Shown here one piece after another: positions 49,759 to 58,235 of a stretch of DNA of 64,000 nt. The stretch's first letter is position 1. Each line of letters opens with the position of its first letter. The stretch comes from Billgrantia lactosivorans. Its GTDB lineage: Bacteria; Pseudomonadota; Gammaproteobacteria; Pseudomonadales; Halomonadaceae. The notes beneath the pieces are model-generated. The model was not told where the DNA came from. It searched no databases and saw only the letters and a list, made by a program, of their open reading frames with translations. The stretch is taken from NCBI RefSeq assembly GCF_003254665.1, contig NZ_QHGY01000001.1, positions 1,116,001-1,180,000 of the forward strand, written 5' to 3'. A program made the translations under genes and the position numbers.

Positions 49759-50835
49759 CTAGACCGCGAGTTCCTCCCACAGTCGGCTCTCTTCCTCCTC
49801 GCCGTCCTCCTCATTTTGCTCTTCGGGCTCCGCCTCGGACGCCTGGGGGGGAGCCAGCGCGACGACCTCGCCGCTGGGATTCTCGAGCAGCTCGCGCAGC
49901 CGCTCGTAGTTGAGCGGCGTGTCGGGTTCGTCTTCTCCCTCGAGCATCGCCAGGGTCTCCATCAGCGCGGCCATGCCGGCATCCTGCTCGCCCAGCGGCT
50001 CGTAGACCTGCACGTAAGGCATGTCGCCGTCCCAGCCGGCCTTGATCGGCTGATTGATCAGCTGCACCTGGGTGCCGACGGGCACGCGGCCGAAGATCGA
50101 CTCGATATCCTCCGGGAACATGCGCACACAGCCACGGCTGGCGCGCATGCCGACGCCATCCGGCTGGTTGGTGCCATGGATGAGATAGCCGGGGATGTCG
50201 AGCAGGATGGCATGGCTGCCCAGCGGGTTGTCCGGCCCCGCCGGCACCACGGCCGGCGCCTCCTCGCCGCGTTCGGCGGCCTCCTCGCGCACCGAGCTCG
50301 GCGGGTACCAGGCCGGATCCTCCAGCCGCATGGTCACTTCGGTCTTGCCCAGCGGCGTATCGAAGCCCTCCCGCCCGATGCCGATCGGGTAGGTCTCCAC
50401 TCGCGGCGGCTCGTCGCCCTCGGTCGGCGGGTAGTAGTAAAGCCGCAGTTCGGCGACGTTGATCACGATACCCTCCCGCTCCACCGGCGGCAGGATGAAG
50501 CGTCCGGGTATCACCACCTCGGTGCCCTCGCCCGGCAGCCAGACGCTGACATCCGGGTTCGCCCGGCGGATCTCCTCGTAGCCCACGTTGTGCTTGCGGG
50601 CGACGTCGAGCAGGGTCTCGTCGCCCTCCACCTCGACGACATAATCCTCGCCGATGACGTCGCCTCGCTCGGGCAGCGGATAGTGGCCCTTCGGCCACTC
50701 GCGCTCGGCTGACTCGTCCTCGTCAGCCCACGCCGTCGGCGACAACGCGCACAGCATGACCAGCAGGAGCGGAAGCAGGCCGGACAATCGCCCCGGCGCC
50801 CCGGAGCGCTGGCCGGCGTTGGCATGATGCGTCAT
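49759..50835 (-). CDS. L,D-transpeptidase with LysM domain
   Basis: 358-aa periplasmic enzyme that makes 3-3 peptidoglycan crosslinks or anchors proteins. Signal peptide to about residue 36, LysM at about 64-112, YkuD domain with catalytic HGTNQPDGVGMRASRGCVRM (Cys nucleophile) and an acidic Glu-rich tail. A GTG four codons upstream (50847) has a better AAGGA site and may be the real start. It interrupts the copper genes and may have a link to envelope stress. Confidence 0.9.
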   Translation of the reverse strand: MTHHANAGQRSGAPGRLSGLLPLLLVMLCALSPTAWADEDESAEREWPKGHYPLPERGDVIGEDYVVEVEGDETLLDVARKHNVGYEEIRRANPDVSVWLPGEGTEVVIPGRFILPPVEREGIVINVAELRLYYYPPTEGDEPPRVETYPIGIGREGFDTPLGKTEVTMRLEDPAWYPPSSVREEAAERGEEAPAVVPAGPDNPLGSHAILLDIPGYLIHGTNQPDGVGMRASRGCVRMFPEDIESIFGRVPVGTQVQLINQPIKAGWDGDMPYVQVYEPLGEQDAGMAALMETLAMLEGEDEPDTPLNYERLRELLENPSGEVVALAPPQASEAEPEEQNEEDGEEEESRLWEELAV

Positions 50836-51173
50836 GTCGGTAATCACTCGCTTGTCCTTCCTCACGGAATGAAGGTATCGGCGCCCTAGTCTATTCGCCC
50901 CCGGAGGGTTAGGACAGTCGGCGACCCCATTCCCTACCGTCGCACCGCGAAAAGCGGCCCGCAGAATGTTCAGCGCATTGCACCATCGTCTTTGCCGATG
51001 CACGTCAAGTTTGGATGGCGTCCGATGCCGTGTCTCGTGAACCCGTCCGCTCGAAGGCAGCACCTGCCTTCGGGCGAGGCTGCATGAGTGTCGATCGTTT
51101 GATATGCGTCAACTCTCGCCCGGACCGGTTCGGCTAGGCTGAAGTGACCCAGTGGCTCGCACAGAGTGGTGTC
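50836..51173. other. Intergenic region between L,D-transpeptidase and small secreted gene
   Basis: 338 bp between divergent genes. The one clear structure is a 9-bp inverted repeat with a 3-base loop (CGAAGGCAG/CTGCCTTCG, 51052-51072) with no T-run. TTTGATATGCGTCAA at 51098-51112 is an imperfect palindrome. No copper-type direct repeat and no further gene were seen. Confidence 0.5.
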
Positions 51174-51566
51174 ATGGACCTACGATCCGCCATTGCCAGA
51201 CCCCAGCCTGCACCCGCCCGTGCATGGGTTCGGTATTGGCTGTTCGCTGCACTGGGTCTGGCCATCCTGCTCCTTGCGTCTCCCGCCAAGGCGGACGCGA
51301 TCGTGGCCAGTGGCGAGGCGTCCAGCGGCATGGCTCTCTCCGCCGATCATGGTCAGGAGTGCCATCACGGAACACGGGTCGTCCAGCCAAGCGACGTCAC
51401 GCTGCGCAGTGAGCGCCACGACAGCCTGGATGCCCCTCCTCTCGAGTCGCTCGACTCTGGGCAGGGCTCCCTGGCCCATCGAAGCTCACCCCTGGGCTCC
51501 CCCAGAACGCGCCCCGATCCCTCCCCGCTTCCGCTCTATCTGGTAACCGAGCGCTTTCGATCCTGA
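51174..51566 (+). CDS. Small secreted hypothetical protein
   Basis: 130-aa protein, not recognised. It has a hydrophobic signal segment (WLFAALGLAILLLASPAKA) and then a Ser/Pro/Arg-rich part with one HxxECHHG that may bind metal. No ribosome site is obvious, so confidence is modest. Size and layout resemble the gene at 42565-42900. Confidence 0.45.
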   Translation: MDLRSAIARPQPAPARAWVRYWLFAALGLAILLLASPAKADAIVASGEASSGMALSADHGQECHHGTRVVQPSDVTLRSERHDSLDAPPLESLDSGQGSLAHRSSPLGSPRTRPDPSPLPLYLVTERFRS

Positions 51567-51675
51567 GTGTCACTCCTTCGGCAACGGTAAGGGCCTGCGT
51601 CACGACGCCGGCTCCTGAGATCCCGGCGCCTGCTACAGGCGCTACCCATGGGCGCATGCCCGCGAGGAGAATGAC

Positions 51676-52230
51676 ATGACGATTTCCCGACTTCCCTTCT
51701 GTCTCGGCCTGGCCGTCGTACTGAGTGCCACGGCAAGTGCCGCCACGGCACAGCAGATGAACGCCGACCCGATCGGCGACGGTACGAGGAGCCCCGGCAT
51801 GATGGGCGGCGACATGATGGGCGGCGACATGATGGGCGGCGGCATGATGGGCGGCGGCATGATGAGCGGCGGCATGATGCCCTGCCCGATGATGGATGGC
51901 GGCAAGAGTGTGATGCAGAAGCTCGAGCCCGAACAGCGCAGCGAACTGCGCGAGCTGATTCACGAGCATCGCCCCGCCCAGCTGCAGCGTCTGGGACAGC
52001 TGATGAACCTGCGTGACGACATGGCCGTCGCCTTGCAGGCCGAACGCCCTGAACTGGAAACCATCCAGACGCTCCACGCCCGGATGGCGGAGCTGCAGGG
52101 CGAGATGCTGACGGAAAGCGTACGCCTGCATAACAGCACGCAGGACCTCATGACCGCCGAGCAGCGCGAGCGGTTGCAGCAGGCCACCCCCGAGGCCGCC
52201 GATCCAGACGATCATGAGGCCCATCATTGA
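51676..52230 (+). CDS. Met-rich periplasmic Spy/CpxP-like protein
   Basis: 184-aa exported protein with signal peptide to about residue 25. A repeat region (residues about 40-72) of MMGGD/MMGGG units with 15-bp DNA repeats is followed by an LTxxQ-like helical part (LEPEQRSELRELIHEHR). Heavy-metal periplasmic chaperones of the CpxP/ZraP group have this outline; Met pairs would bind Cu(I). GAGGAG precedes the ATG. Confidence 0.85.
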   Translation: MTISRLPFCLGLAVVLSATASAATAQQMNADPIGDGTRSPGMMGGDMMGGDMMGGGMMGGGMMSGGMMPCPMMDGGKSVMQKLEPEQRSELRELIHEHRPAQLQRLGQLMNLRDDMAVALQAERPELETIQTLHARMAELQGEMLTESVRLHNSTQDLMTAEQRERLQQATPEAADPDDHEAHH

Positions 52231-52296
52231 CCGGGGGCGTCCTTCCCTCGCATCGGCGGCTCACGCCGCCCCTACTTCCGCGACAGAGGGTCCGCG

Positions 52297-54576
52297 ATGA
52301 GCACCACGGCGACGACGAAGATCACCCTGACCGTGCCCGGCATGGGCAGTGACCACTGCGCCGGTATCGTACGCACCACCCTCCAGCGCCTGAACGGCGT
52401 GGAGGAGATCGAGACCAATATCGCCAGCCATCGGGTCAGCGTCGATGTCGCGGCGAACGGCCCCGATGGCGACGCCTTGAAACGGGCCGTCGAAGGGGCC
52501 GGCTACGACGTCGCGGCGGTGAGCGGCCAGGCCGAGCATGACGGCGAAGCCGAGGCCGCCATCGAGGAGGGCTACCTGTCCCAGGCCCGCAAGCGGCTGT
52601 GGATCGCCGGGGTGCCCACCACGCTGATCATGCTCCTGATGATGCCGCACATGTTCTGGCAGCCGATCCCCGGCTACCTGTTCATCGTCGCCCTGCTCGC
52701 CTTCCCGGTGGTGTTCCTCTACGGCGGAGCCGCCACCCACCGCTCGAGCTGGCGCTCGCTGAAGAACGGTACCTTCAACATGGACGTGCTGATCTCCATG
52801 GGCAGCCTGCCGCCCTACCTGATCGGCCTGGTGGGCTTCGTCTACCCGATGACCTCGTTCATCGAGATGGCCGCCACCATCACGACCTTCCATCTGCTGG
52901 GGCGCTATCTCGAGGCGCTGGCCAAGGGACGCGCCTCACAGGCCATCCGACGCCTGCTCACGCTCGGCGCCAAGACGGCCCGGGTGGAGCGCGGCGGCAA
53001 GGAGATCGAGGTGCCGGTCAAGGAACTCGCCCCGGGCGATATCATGGTCGTGCGCCCCGGCGACAAGATGCCCACCGACGGCGAGGTCATCGAGGGCGAG
53101 AGCCATCTCGACGAGTCGATCGCCACCGGCGAGTCGGTACCGGTCTACAAGAGCGTCGGCGACAGCGTGATCGGCGCCACCATCAACAAGGAGGGGCGGC
53201 TGCGCGTGCGCGCCACCCGGGTGGGCGGCGACACCTTCCTCGCCCAGGTGGTGCGCCTGATCGACCAGGCCCAGGGCTCGCGGGTGCCGATCCAGGAGTT
53301 CGCCGACCGCATGACCGGACGCTTCGTGCCGGTGGTGCTGCTGATCTCGCTGGCCAGCCTGGCGGCCTGGCTGCTGTTTCCCGGCGCCCTGCGGCCAGTC
53401 CTCGAGTGGGGCGCCACTGTCCTGCCGTGGGTCAACCCCGAGGCCAGCACCCCGGTGCTGGCCTTGATCGCCGCCATCGCCGTGCTGGTCATCGCCTGCC
53501 CCTGCGCGCTCGGGCTCGCCACCCCCACGGCGCTGATGGTCGGCTCCGGCATCGGCGCCGAGCGCGGCATCCTGATCCGCTCCGGCGAGGCGATCCAGAC
53601 CTTCAAGGACATCAAGGTGATGGTGCTCGACAAGACCGGCACCATCACCCGCGGCGAGCCGAAGCTGACCGAGGTGGTCGCCGCCGAGGGCATCAATGAG
53701 AACGAGCTGCTCACGCTGGCCGCCAGCGTCGAGAACGCCTCGGAGCACCCCATCGCGCGGGCCATCGTCGACGGCGCCGGCGAACGCGGCGTCAGGCCCG
53801 GCGAGGTCAGCGAGTTCCGCTCCACCGGCGCCCGCGGCGTGTCCGGCAGGGTCGAAGGGCGCCACGTGCTGATCGGCAATCGCCGGCTGCTCGAGGAGGC
53901 GGACATCACAGGTCTGGAAGCGCTGGACGCGGCCATGCAGGCACTCGAAGGCAAGGGCCGTACGGCCGTGATCGTGGCCGCCGACGGCCGGGCCATGGGC
54001 ATCGTGGCGGTGGCCGACACCCTCAAGCAGGCGTCGGTCGAGGCCATCCGCGGCATGCACGCGCTCGGCCTGCACGTGGTGATGATCACCGGCGACAACG
54101 CACGTGCCGCCCGTGCCGTGGCCGACGAGGTCGGTATCGACGAGGTCGAGGCCGGCGTGCTGCCGGAGGGCAAGGTCGACGCCATCCGCCGGCTGCAGGA
54201 GAAGCATGGCCCCCATGTCGCCATGGTGGGCGATGGCATCAACGATGCCCCCGCGCTCAAGCAGGCCAACGTCGGCATCGCCATCGGCGCCGGCGCCGAC
54301 GTCGCCATCGAGGCCGCCGACGTGACCCTGGTACGTGGCGAGCTCAGCGGGGTGGTGGATGCCATGCACCTCTCCCGCGCCACCTTTCGCAAGATCGTGC
54401 AGAACCTGCTCTGGGCCAGCGGCTACAACGCGGCGGCGATTCCCATGGCCGCCGCCGGGCTGCTTCACCCCATGATCGGGGTGATTGCCATGACGGCCAG
54501 CTCGCTGTCGGTGATCGGCAACTCGCTGCTGCTCAAGCGCCGCCATGCCCGTTACCACGCCGGAGGAAAGCCATGA
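52297..54576 (+). CDS. Copper-translocating P-type ATPase
   Basis: 759-aa P1B-type ATPase. One N-terminal HMA domain (residues 6-75) has GMGSDHC, with only one Cys (C21) in place of CxxC. The transport site is ACPCALGLATPTALM, with TGES, the phosphorylated Asp in DKTGTITRGEP and the hinge GDGINDAP. It exports Cu(I) from cytoplasm to periplasm, where CopA-type oxidase acts. Overlaps the next small gene by 4 bp. Confidence 0.95.
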   Translation: MSTTATTKITLTVPGMGSDHCAGIVRTTLQRLNGVEEIETNIASHRVSVDVAANGPDGDALKRAVEGAGYDVAAVSGQAEHDGEAEAAIEEGYLSQARKRLWIAGVPTTLIMLLMMPHMFWQPIPGYLFIVALLAFPVVFLYGGAATHRSSWRSLKNGTFNMDVLISMGSLPPYLIGLVGFVYPMTSFIEMAATITTFHLLGRYLEALAKGRASQAIRRLLTLGAKTARVERGGKEIEVPVKELAPGDIMVVRPGDKMPTDGEVIEGESHLDESIATGESVPVYKSVGDSVIGATINKEGRLRVRATRVGGDTFLAQVVRLIDQAQGSRVPIQEFADRMTGRFVPVVLLISLASLAAWLLFPGALRPVLEWGATVLPWVNPEASTPVLALIAAIAVLVIACPCALGLATPTALMVGSGIGAERGILIRSGEAIQTFKDIKVMVLDKTGTITRGEPKLTEVVAAEGINENELLTLAASVENASEHPIARAIVDGAGERGVRPGEVSEFRSTGARGVSGRVEGRHVLIGNRRLLEEADITGLEALDAAMQALEGKGRTAVIVAADGRAMGIVAVADTLKQASVEAIRGMHALGLHVVMITGDNARAARAVADEVGIDEVEAGVLPEGKVDAIRRLQEKHGPHVAMVGDGINDAPALKQANVGIAIGAGADVAIEAADVTLVRGELSGVVDAMHLSRATFRKIVQNLLWASGYNAAAIPMAAAGLLHPMIGVIAMTASSLSVIGNSLLLKRRHARYHAGGKP

Positions 54577-54842
54577 TGAACCGCCATCGTCCCGACACCC
54601 ACCCGCAGCCCCCGTCTCCCGCCGCGGAACCCGGCTCGGCAGGTCGTCCTCCGGCGTCACGGACCCGGGGGCTCCACGCCTGGATGATGCCCCTCTGCCT
54701 GGGGCTGATGGGGCTCGCCGTCGTACTGCTGATGTGGCGCGGCCAGGGTGCCGGCGGCGCCTGGCTGCTGCTGCCCATGCTGCTGTGCCTGGGCATGCAC
54801 TTCCTGATGCATCGCCACGGCCATCATCATCGCGACGAGTGA
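54573..54842 (+). CDS. Small DUF2933-like membrane protein
   Basis: 89-aa protein with a Pro-rich N-terminus and two short hydrophobic segments (LMGLAVVLLMWRG, WLLLPMLLCLGMHFLMHR), ending in HGHHHRDE. Such His-tailed small membrane proteins are common next to Cu-ATPases. Overlaps the ATPase stop as ATGATGA, so it is translationally coupled. Confidence 0.8.
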   Translation: MMNRHRPDTHPQPPSPAAEPGSAGRPPASRTRGLHAWMMPLCLGLMGLAVVLLMWRGQGAGGAWLLLPMLLCLGMHFLMHRHGHHHRDE

Positions 54843-54873
54843 CGACGAACCAACCCACACAGGAGTTGACGAC

Positions 54874-55026
54874 ATGACTACCGACTGCCTTGCCCTGATG
54901 GGCCACATGAGCTGGCTGGGTTGGCTGATGCCCCTGGCGATTCTTGCCCTGCTGGGCCTCGGCATCGCCGCCCTGCTCAAGTATCTCTTTACCACCCGCA
55001 AGCCGACTACCGGAGCCGAATCATGA
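54874..55026 (+). CDS. 50-aa single-span membrane protein
   Basis: A short gene between the DUF2933-like and DUF411 genes. It codes for MTTDCLALMGHMSWLGWLMP, then a hydrophobic helix (AILALLGLGIAALLKYLF) and a polar tail. AGGAG lies 7 bp before the ATG, and the stop overlaps the next start (ATGA), so translation is likely. Cys5, Met and His at the front could touch copper. Function unknown. Confidence 0.75.
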   Translation: MTTDCLALMGHMSWLGWLMPLAILALLGLGIAALLKYLFTTRKPTTGAES

Positions 55027-55463
55027 ACCGTCGTGCCACTTCCCTGCTGCTCTCCGCCAGCCTGCTGCTGGGCGCCACCGCCGCACACGCCGCCCTGCCC
55101 GAGGAGGCCACCCTGTACAAGAACCCGCAGTGCGGCTGCTGCGACGAGTACGCCCGCCAGCTCGAGGAGCGCGGCGTGACGGTGCATATCGTCGACGACA
55201 TGGACATGGGCGAGATCAAGCAGGACGCCGGGCTGCCCTACGGGCTCGGCTCCTGCCACACGCTGCTGATGGGCGGCTATGCCATCGAGGGCCACGTGCC
55301 CTTCGAGGCGGTGGAGCGACTGTTCGAGGAGCGCCCGAAGATCGGTGGCATCGGCCTCGCTGGCATGCCCATCGGCACGCCCGGCATGCCGGGGCCGAAG
55401 CGCGAGGAGTGGAACGTCTATCAGTTCACCGATCAGCAGCCGTCGCCGTACATGACGCTGTGA
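55023..55463 (+). CDS. DUF411 metal-binding protein
   Basis: 146-aa exported protein (signal peptide to about residue 22). The DUF411 signature NPQCGCCDEYARQLE gives a Cys-rich metal site, and a further Cys-His is in GSCHTLLMGGYAIEGHVP. Members occur in copper-resistance operons. Last gene of the ATPase operon, overlapping the small membrane protein gene by 4 bp. Confidence 0.92.
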   Translation: MNRRATSLLLSASLLLGATAAHAALPEEATLYKNPQCGCCDEYARQLEERGVTVHIVDDMDMGEIKQDAGLPYGLGSCHTLLMGGYAIEGHVPFEAVERLFEERPKIGGIGLAGMPIGTPGMPGPKREEWNVYQFTDQQPSPYMTL

Positions 55464-55470
55464 GGCTCCT

Positions 55471-55497
55471 GCCGGGCGTCGGCCCCCAACGCCCGGC
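55471..55497. terminator. Hairpin between DUF411 and kdpE-like genes
   Basis: GCCGGGCGT ... ACGCCCGGC, a 9-bp stem in the gap between two convergent genes. There is no T-run on either side, but the position suits a shared terminator. Confidence 0.5.
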
Positions 55498-55527
55498 AAC
55501 CGATGCCCTCCGGCCTGGCCAGGTGAC

Positions 55528-56241
55528 TCAACGTTTGTCGCCGGGATCGACCAGCAGGCGATAGCCTACGCCGGCCTCGGTCTGCAGCAACTGCGGCGAG
55601 TAGGGGTCGTCCCCCAGCTTGTGACGCAGCTTGCTGACGACGATTCGCAGGTAATGAGTGTCCTGGGTGTGGGTGGGACCCCAGACGTGCCGCAACAGTT
55701 GGGTCTGGGTCACCACCCGGCCGGGATGGCGCGACAGCTGGTCGAGCACGGCGAACTCCTTGGGCGTGAGATGCAGATCCTGCCCACCCAGCCTGACGCG
55801 GCGTGCGGCGAGATCGATCTCGAGCCCCGCCCGCTCGATGTGCAGCGTCGCCGGGACGGCCCCCGTCGTGCCCTGCTGTCGCAGCAGCGCGCGGATCCGC
55901 GCCAGCAGCTCCTGGATGCCGAACGGCTTGGTGACGTAGTCGTTGGCGCCCGAGTCGAGGGCGCGCACCTTTTCCGCCTCCTGCTCGCGTACCGATACCA
56001 CGATCACCGGCACCTGGCTCGACCGGCGCAGTTCGTCGAGCAGGTGCTGACCGTCCATGTCGGGCAGGCCGAGATCCAGCAGCACCAGGTCCGGACCGCG
56101 GGAAGCGACGAGGCTGAGCCCTTCCCTGCCGGTTGCCGCCTCGCTCACGATGAAGTCCTGGGACACCAGGCTGATGCGCAGGAAGCGTCGGATCTGGGGC
56201 TCGTCATCGATGATCAGGATATGCGGCCGTTCAATCGCCAT
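55528..56241 (-). CDS. KdpE-like response regulator
   Basis: 237-aa OmpR-type regulator close to KdpE. The receiver has IDDEPQIRRFL, phospho-Asp in VLLDLGLPDMDG and Lys in TKPFGIQELLAR; the wHTH includes LTPKEFAVLDQLSRHPGRVV. It overlaps the sensor kinase gene by 11 bp. No kdpFABC genes are near; trkH heads the operon, suggesting control of K+ uptake through Trk. Confidence 0.9.
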   Translation of the reverse strand: MAIERPHILIIDDEPQIRRFLRISLVSQDFIVSEAATGREGLSLVASRGPDLVLLDLGLPDMDGQHLLDELRRSSQVPVIVVSVREQEAEKVRALDSGANDYVTKPFGIQELLARIRALLRQQGTTGAVPATLHIERAGLEIDLAARRVRLGGQDLHLTPKEFAVLDQLSRHPGRVVTQTQLLRHVWGPTHTQDTHYLRIVVSKLRHKLGDDPYSPQLLQTEAGVGYRLLVDPGDKR

Positions 56242-58222
56242 TGCGGGTGGACTCCTGCTGCTCCGTCAGCGGCAACCGCATGACGATGGCCGTGCCCTGC
56301 CCATCTTGGCCGGGCAAGGCCTCGACGCTGCCGCCATGGGCGCCCAGCATGCCGCGGCAGATGGCCAGGCCCAGGCCACTGCCGTGACGACCGCGATCGC
56401 CCTCGCCGCCGGTGAAGAACATGTCGAACACCGCCTCGCGCTGCGTCGGGGGAATGCCGGGCCCCTGGTCGGTGACCCGTACCTCCAGCCACTCGCCACT
56501 CTCGTCGAGGCGGGCATGGATCCCCACCCGGCCGTTCGCCGGCGAGAAGCGCACGGCGTTGTCGATGACGTTGACCAGTGCCTGCTCGATCAGGGCCGGA
56601 TGCACGTACAGCAGCGGCAGCCCGTCGGCCCCATCGCGTTCGATTCGCACCCGCTCCAGTGAGGCGCCAAGCCGCTTCAGGGCGGCGGTGACGAGATCGT
56701 CGAACGCGACCCAGTCGCGCTCGAGCTTGAGGCTGCCATGGCCCAGCCGGGTCATGTCGAGCAGGTTCTGAATGTAGCGGTTGAGACGCTCGCTCTCGGC
56801 GAGGATGCCGTCGAGCAGTTCGCGCCTGTCGGCGCGGCTGAGCTGGGGTTCAAGCTCCCGCAGCGAGCTGGCCGAGCCGATAATCGACGCGAGCGGCGTA
56901 CGCAGGTCGTGCGACACCGACGACAGCAGTGCCGAGCGCAGCCGTTCGTTCTCCTCCGAGAGCCGCGAGGCGCCCAGCTCGGCCACCAGCCGGGTGCGCT
57001 CCAGGGCCATGCCGAGCTGGCGCGTCAGGGTGGTGACCAGGGTCTCCTGGTCGGGACCGAGCGGGCGCTCGCGCACGGCGAGCTCGAGCCCCACGATGCC
57101 CAGCATGCGCTCCTGTTCGACCAGCGGAATGAAGCGCCAGCGCAGCGAGCTCTGGGTGGCCGTGCCGGCGCCGCTGGGCTTGCGCTGCTGCCAGCTCCAT
57201 GCCGCGGCGGCCTCCTCCTGGGCGCCAAGCCGGGCATTCGCCGGTACCGCACTGCGTACCACCAGGCCGCTTGCGGTATCGTCCTGATCAAGAAACGCCA
57301 CCGGCACCCCCAGCCAGCGCTCCAGGGTGGAGACGCCGACATCGCGCACCTGCTCCCGATCGGTGGCGACCGAGAGCGCACGCGAGAAGGAGAGCAGCCG
57401 ATGGCTCTGCTCGCGACTGCTGCGCAGCGCCATCAGGCGCCTGCGGCCACTTCCCGCGAGCTGCCCCACCACTACCGCCACCAGCAGGAAGAAGATGACC
57501 GTCAACAGCTGTTCGCGCTCGACCATTGCCAGGGAGAAGCGCGGTCGAGTGAAAAGAAAATTGAAGGCCACGAAGCCAAGTGCGGCGTTGATCATGGCGG
57601 CCCGGGTGCCCGCCAGGGTGGCGCTGACCAGCACCGCGGCAAGGAAGATCAACGACAGGTTGGCCAGCTCCAGCCAGAAGTCCAGCGCCCAGGCCACGGC
57701 CACGGCGGCGAGAAAGCTGCCTGCCACGACCATGCCCTCGCGCCAGCCCAGCGGATGCGGCCCGCGAACGGGTCGGAACCGACGCCGCGGACGCGCCTCG
57801 GCAACGACCACCACGTCATAGGCGCCGCCATATCGCAGCAACTGCGCCGCCAGCGGTTGTCGCCAGAAGCGCCAGCCCGAAGGGCGCGTCCGCCCGACCA
57901 TCAAGGTGGCAACGCCCTGCTCCATGGCATAGTCGTGCAGCTCTCGTGCCCGCCCCGCTCCCTGCAGGATGCGCGCCTCACCGCCCAGCCGGTTCACCAG
58001 CGCCAGCCCCTGATCCAGGGCCAGCCGCTGCCGGGGTCCGGCCCGGCCGTTGTCCACGTGCACGGCCAGCCAGTGGACGCCCTCGCGCTGCGCATGGCGA
58101 TGTGCCGCCCGCACCAGGGCGGCATCCTCCTCGCGACGCCCCCCCAGGGCAACCAGCAGCTGCGGGCGCCTCGGGCCCACCGGGCCGGTGCGTAGCTCGT
58201 CCTGTGGCGGCGATGAGTTCAT
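56231..58222 (-). CDS. KdpD-like sensor kinase lacking the N-terminal KdpD domain
   Basis: 663-aa kinase. It starts directly in a Usp-like domain (residues 20-145), then four membrane segments of DUF4118 type (about 165-262), a GAF-like region, the H-box SSVSHDLRTPLASIIGSA and an ATPase domain (DNAVRFSP, GSGLGLAICRG). Normal KdpD is about 890 aa because of a 200-aa N-terminal domain with a Walker motif, which is missing here. It lies 13 bp after trkH. Confidence 0.9.
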   Translation of the reverse strand: MNSSPPQDELRTGPVGPRRPQLLVALGGRREEDAALVRAAHRHAQREGVHWLAVHVDNGRAGPRQRLALDQGLALVNRLGGEARILQGAGRARELHDYAMEQGVATLMVGRTRPSGWRFWRQPLAAQLLRYGGAYDVVVVAEARPRRRFRPVRGPHPLGWREGMVVAGSFLAAVAVAWALDFWLELANLSLIFLAAVLVSATLAGTRAAMINAALGFVAFNFLFTRPRFSLAMVEREQLLTVIFFLLVAVVVGQLAGSGRRRLMALRSSREQSHRLLSFSRALSVATDREQVRDVGVSTLERWLGVPVAFLDQDDTASGLVVRSAVPANARLGAQEEAAAAWSWQQRKPSGAGTATQSSLRWRFIPLVEQERMLGIVGLELAVRERPLGPDQETLVTTLTRQLGMALERTRLVAELGASRLSEENERLRSALLSSVSHDLRTPLASIIGSASSLRELEPQLSRADRRELLDGILAESERLNRYIQNLLDMTRLGHGSLKLERDWVAFDDLVTAALKRLGASLERVRIERDGADGLPLLYVHPALIEQALVNVIDNAVRFSPANGRVGIHARLDESGEWLEVRVTDQGPGIPPTQREAVFDMFFTGGEGDRGRHGSGLGLAICRGMLGAHGGSVEALPGQDGQGTAIVMRLPLTEQQESTRNGD

Positions 58223-58235
58223 GGACGCCTCCTGC

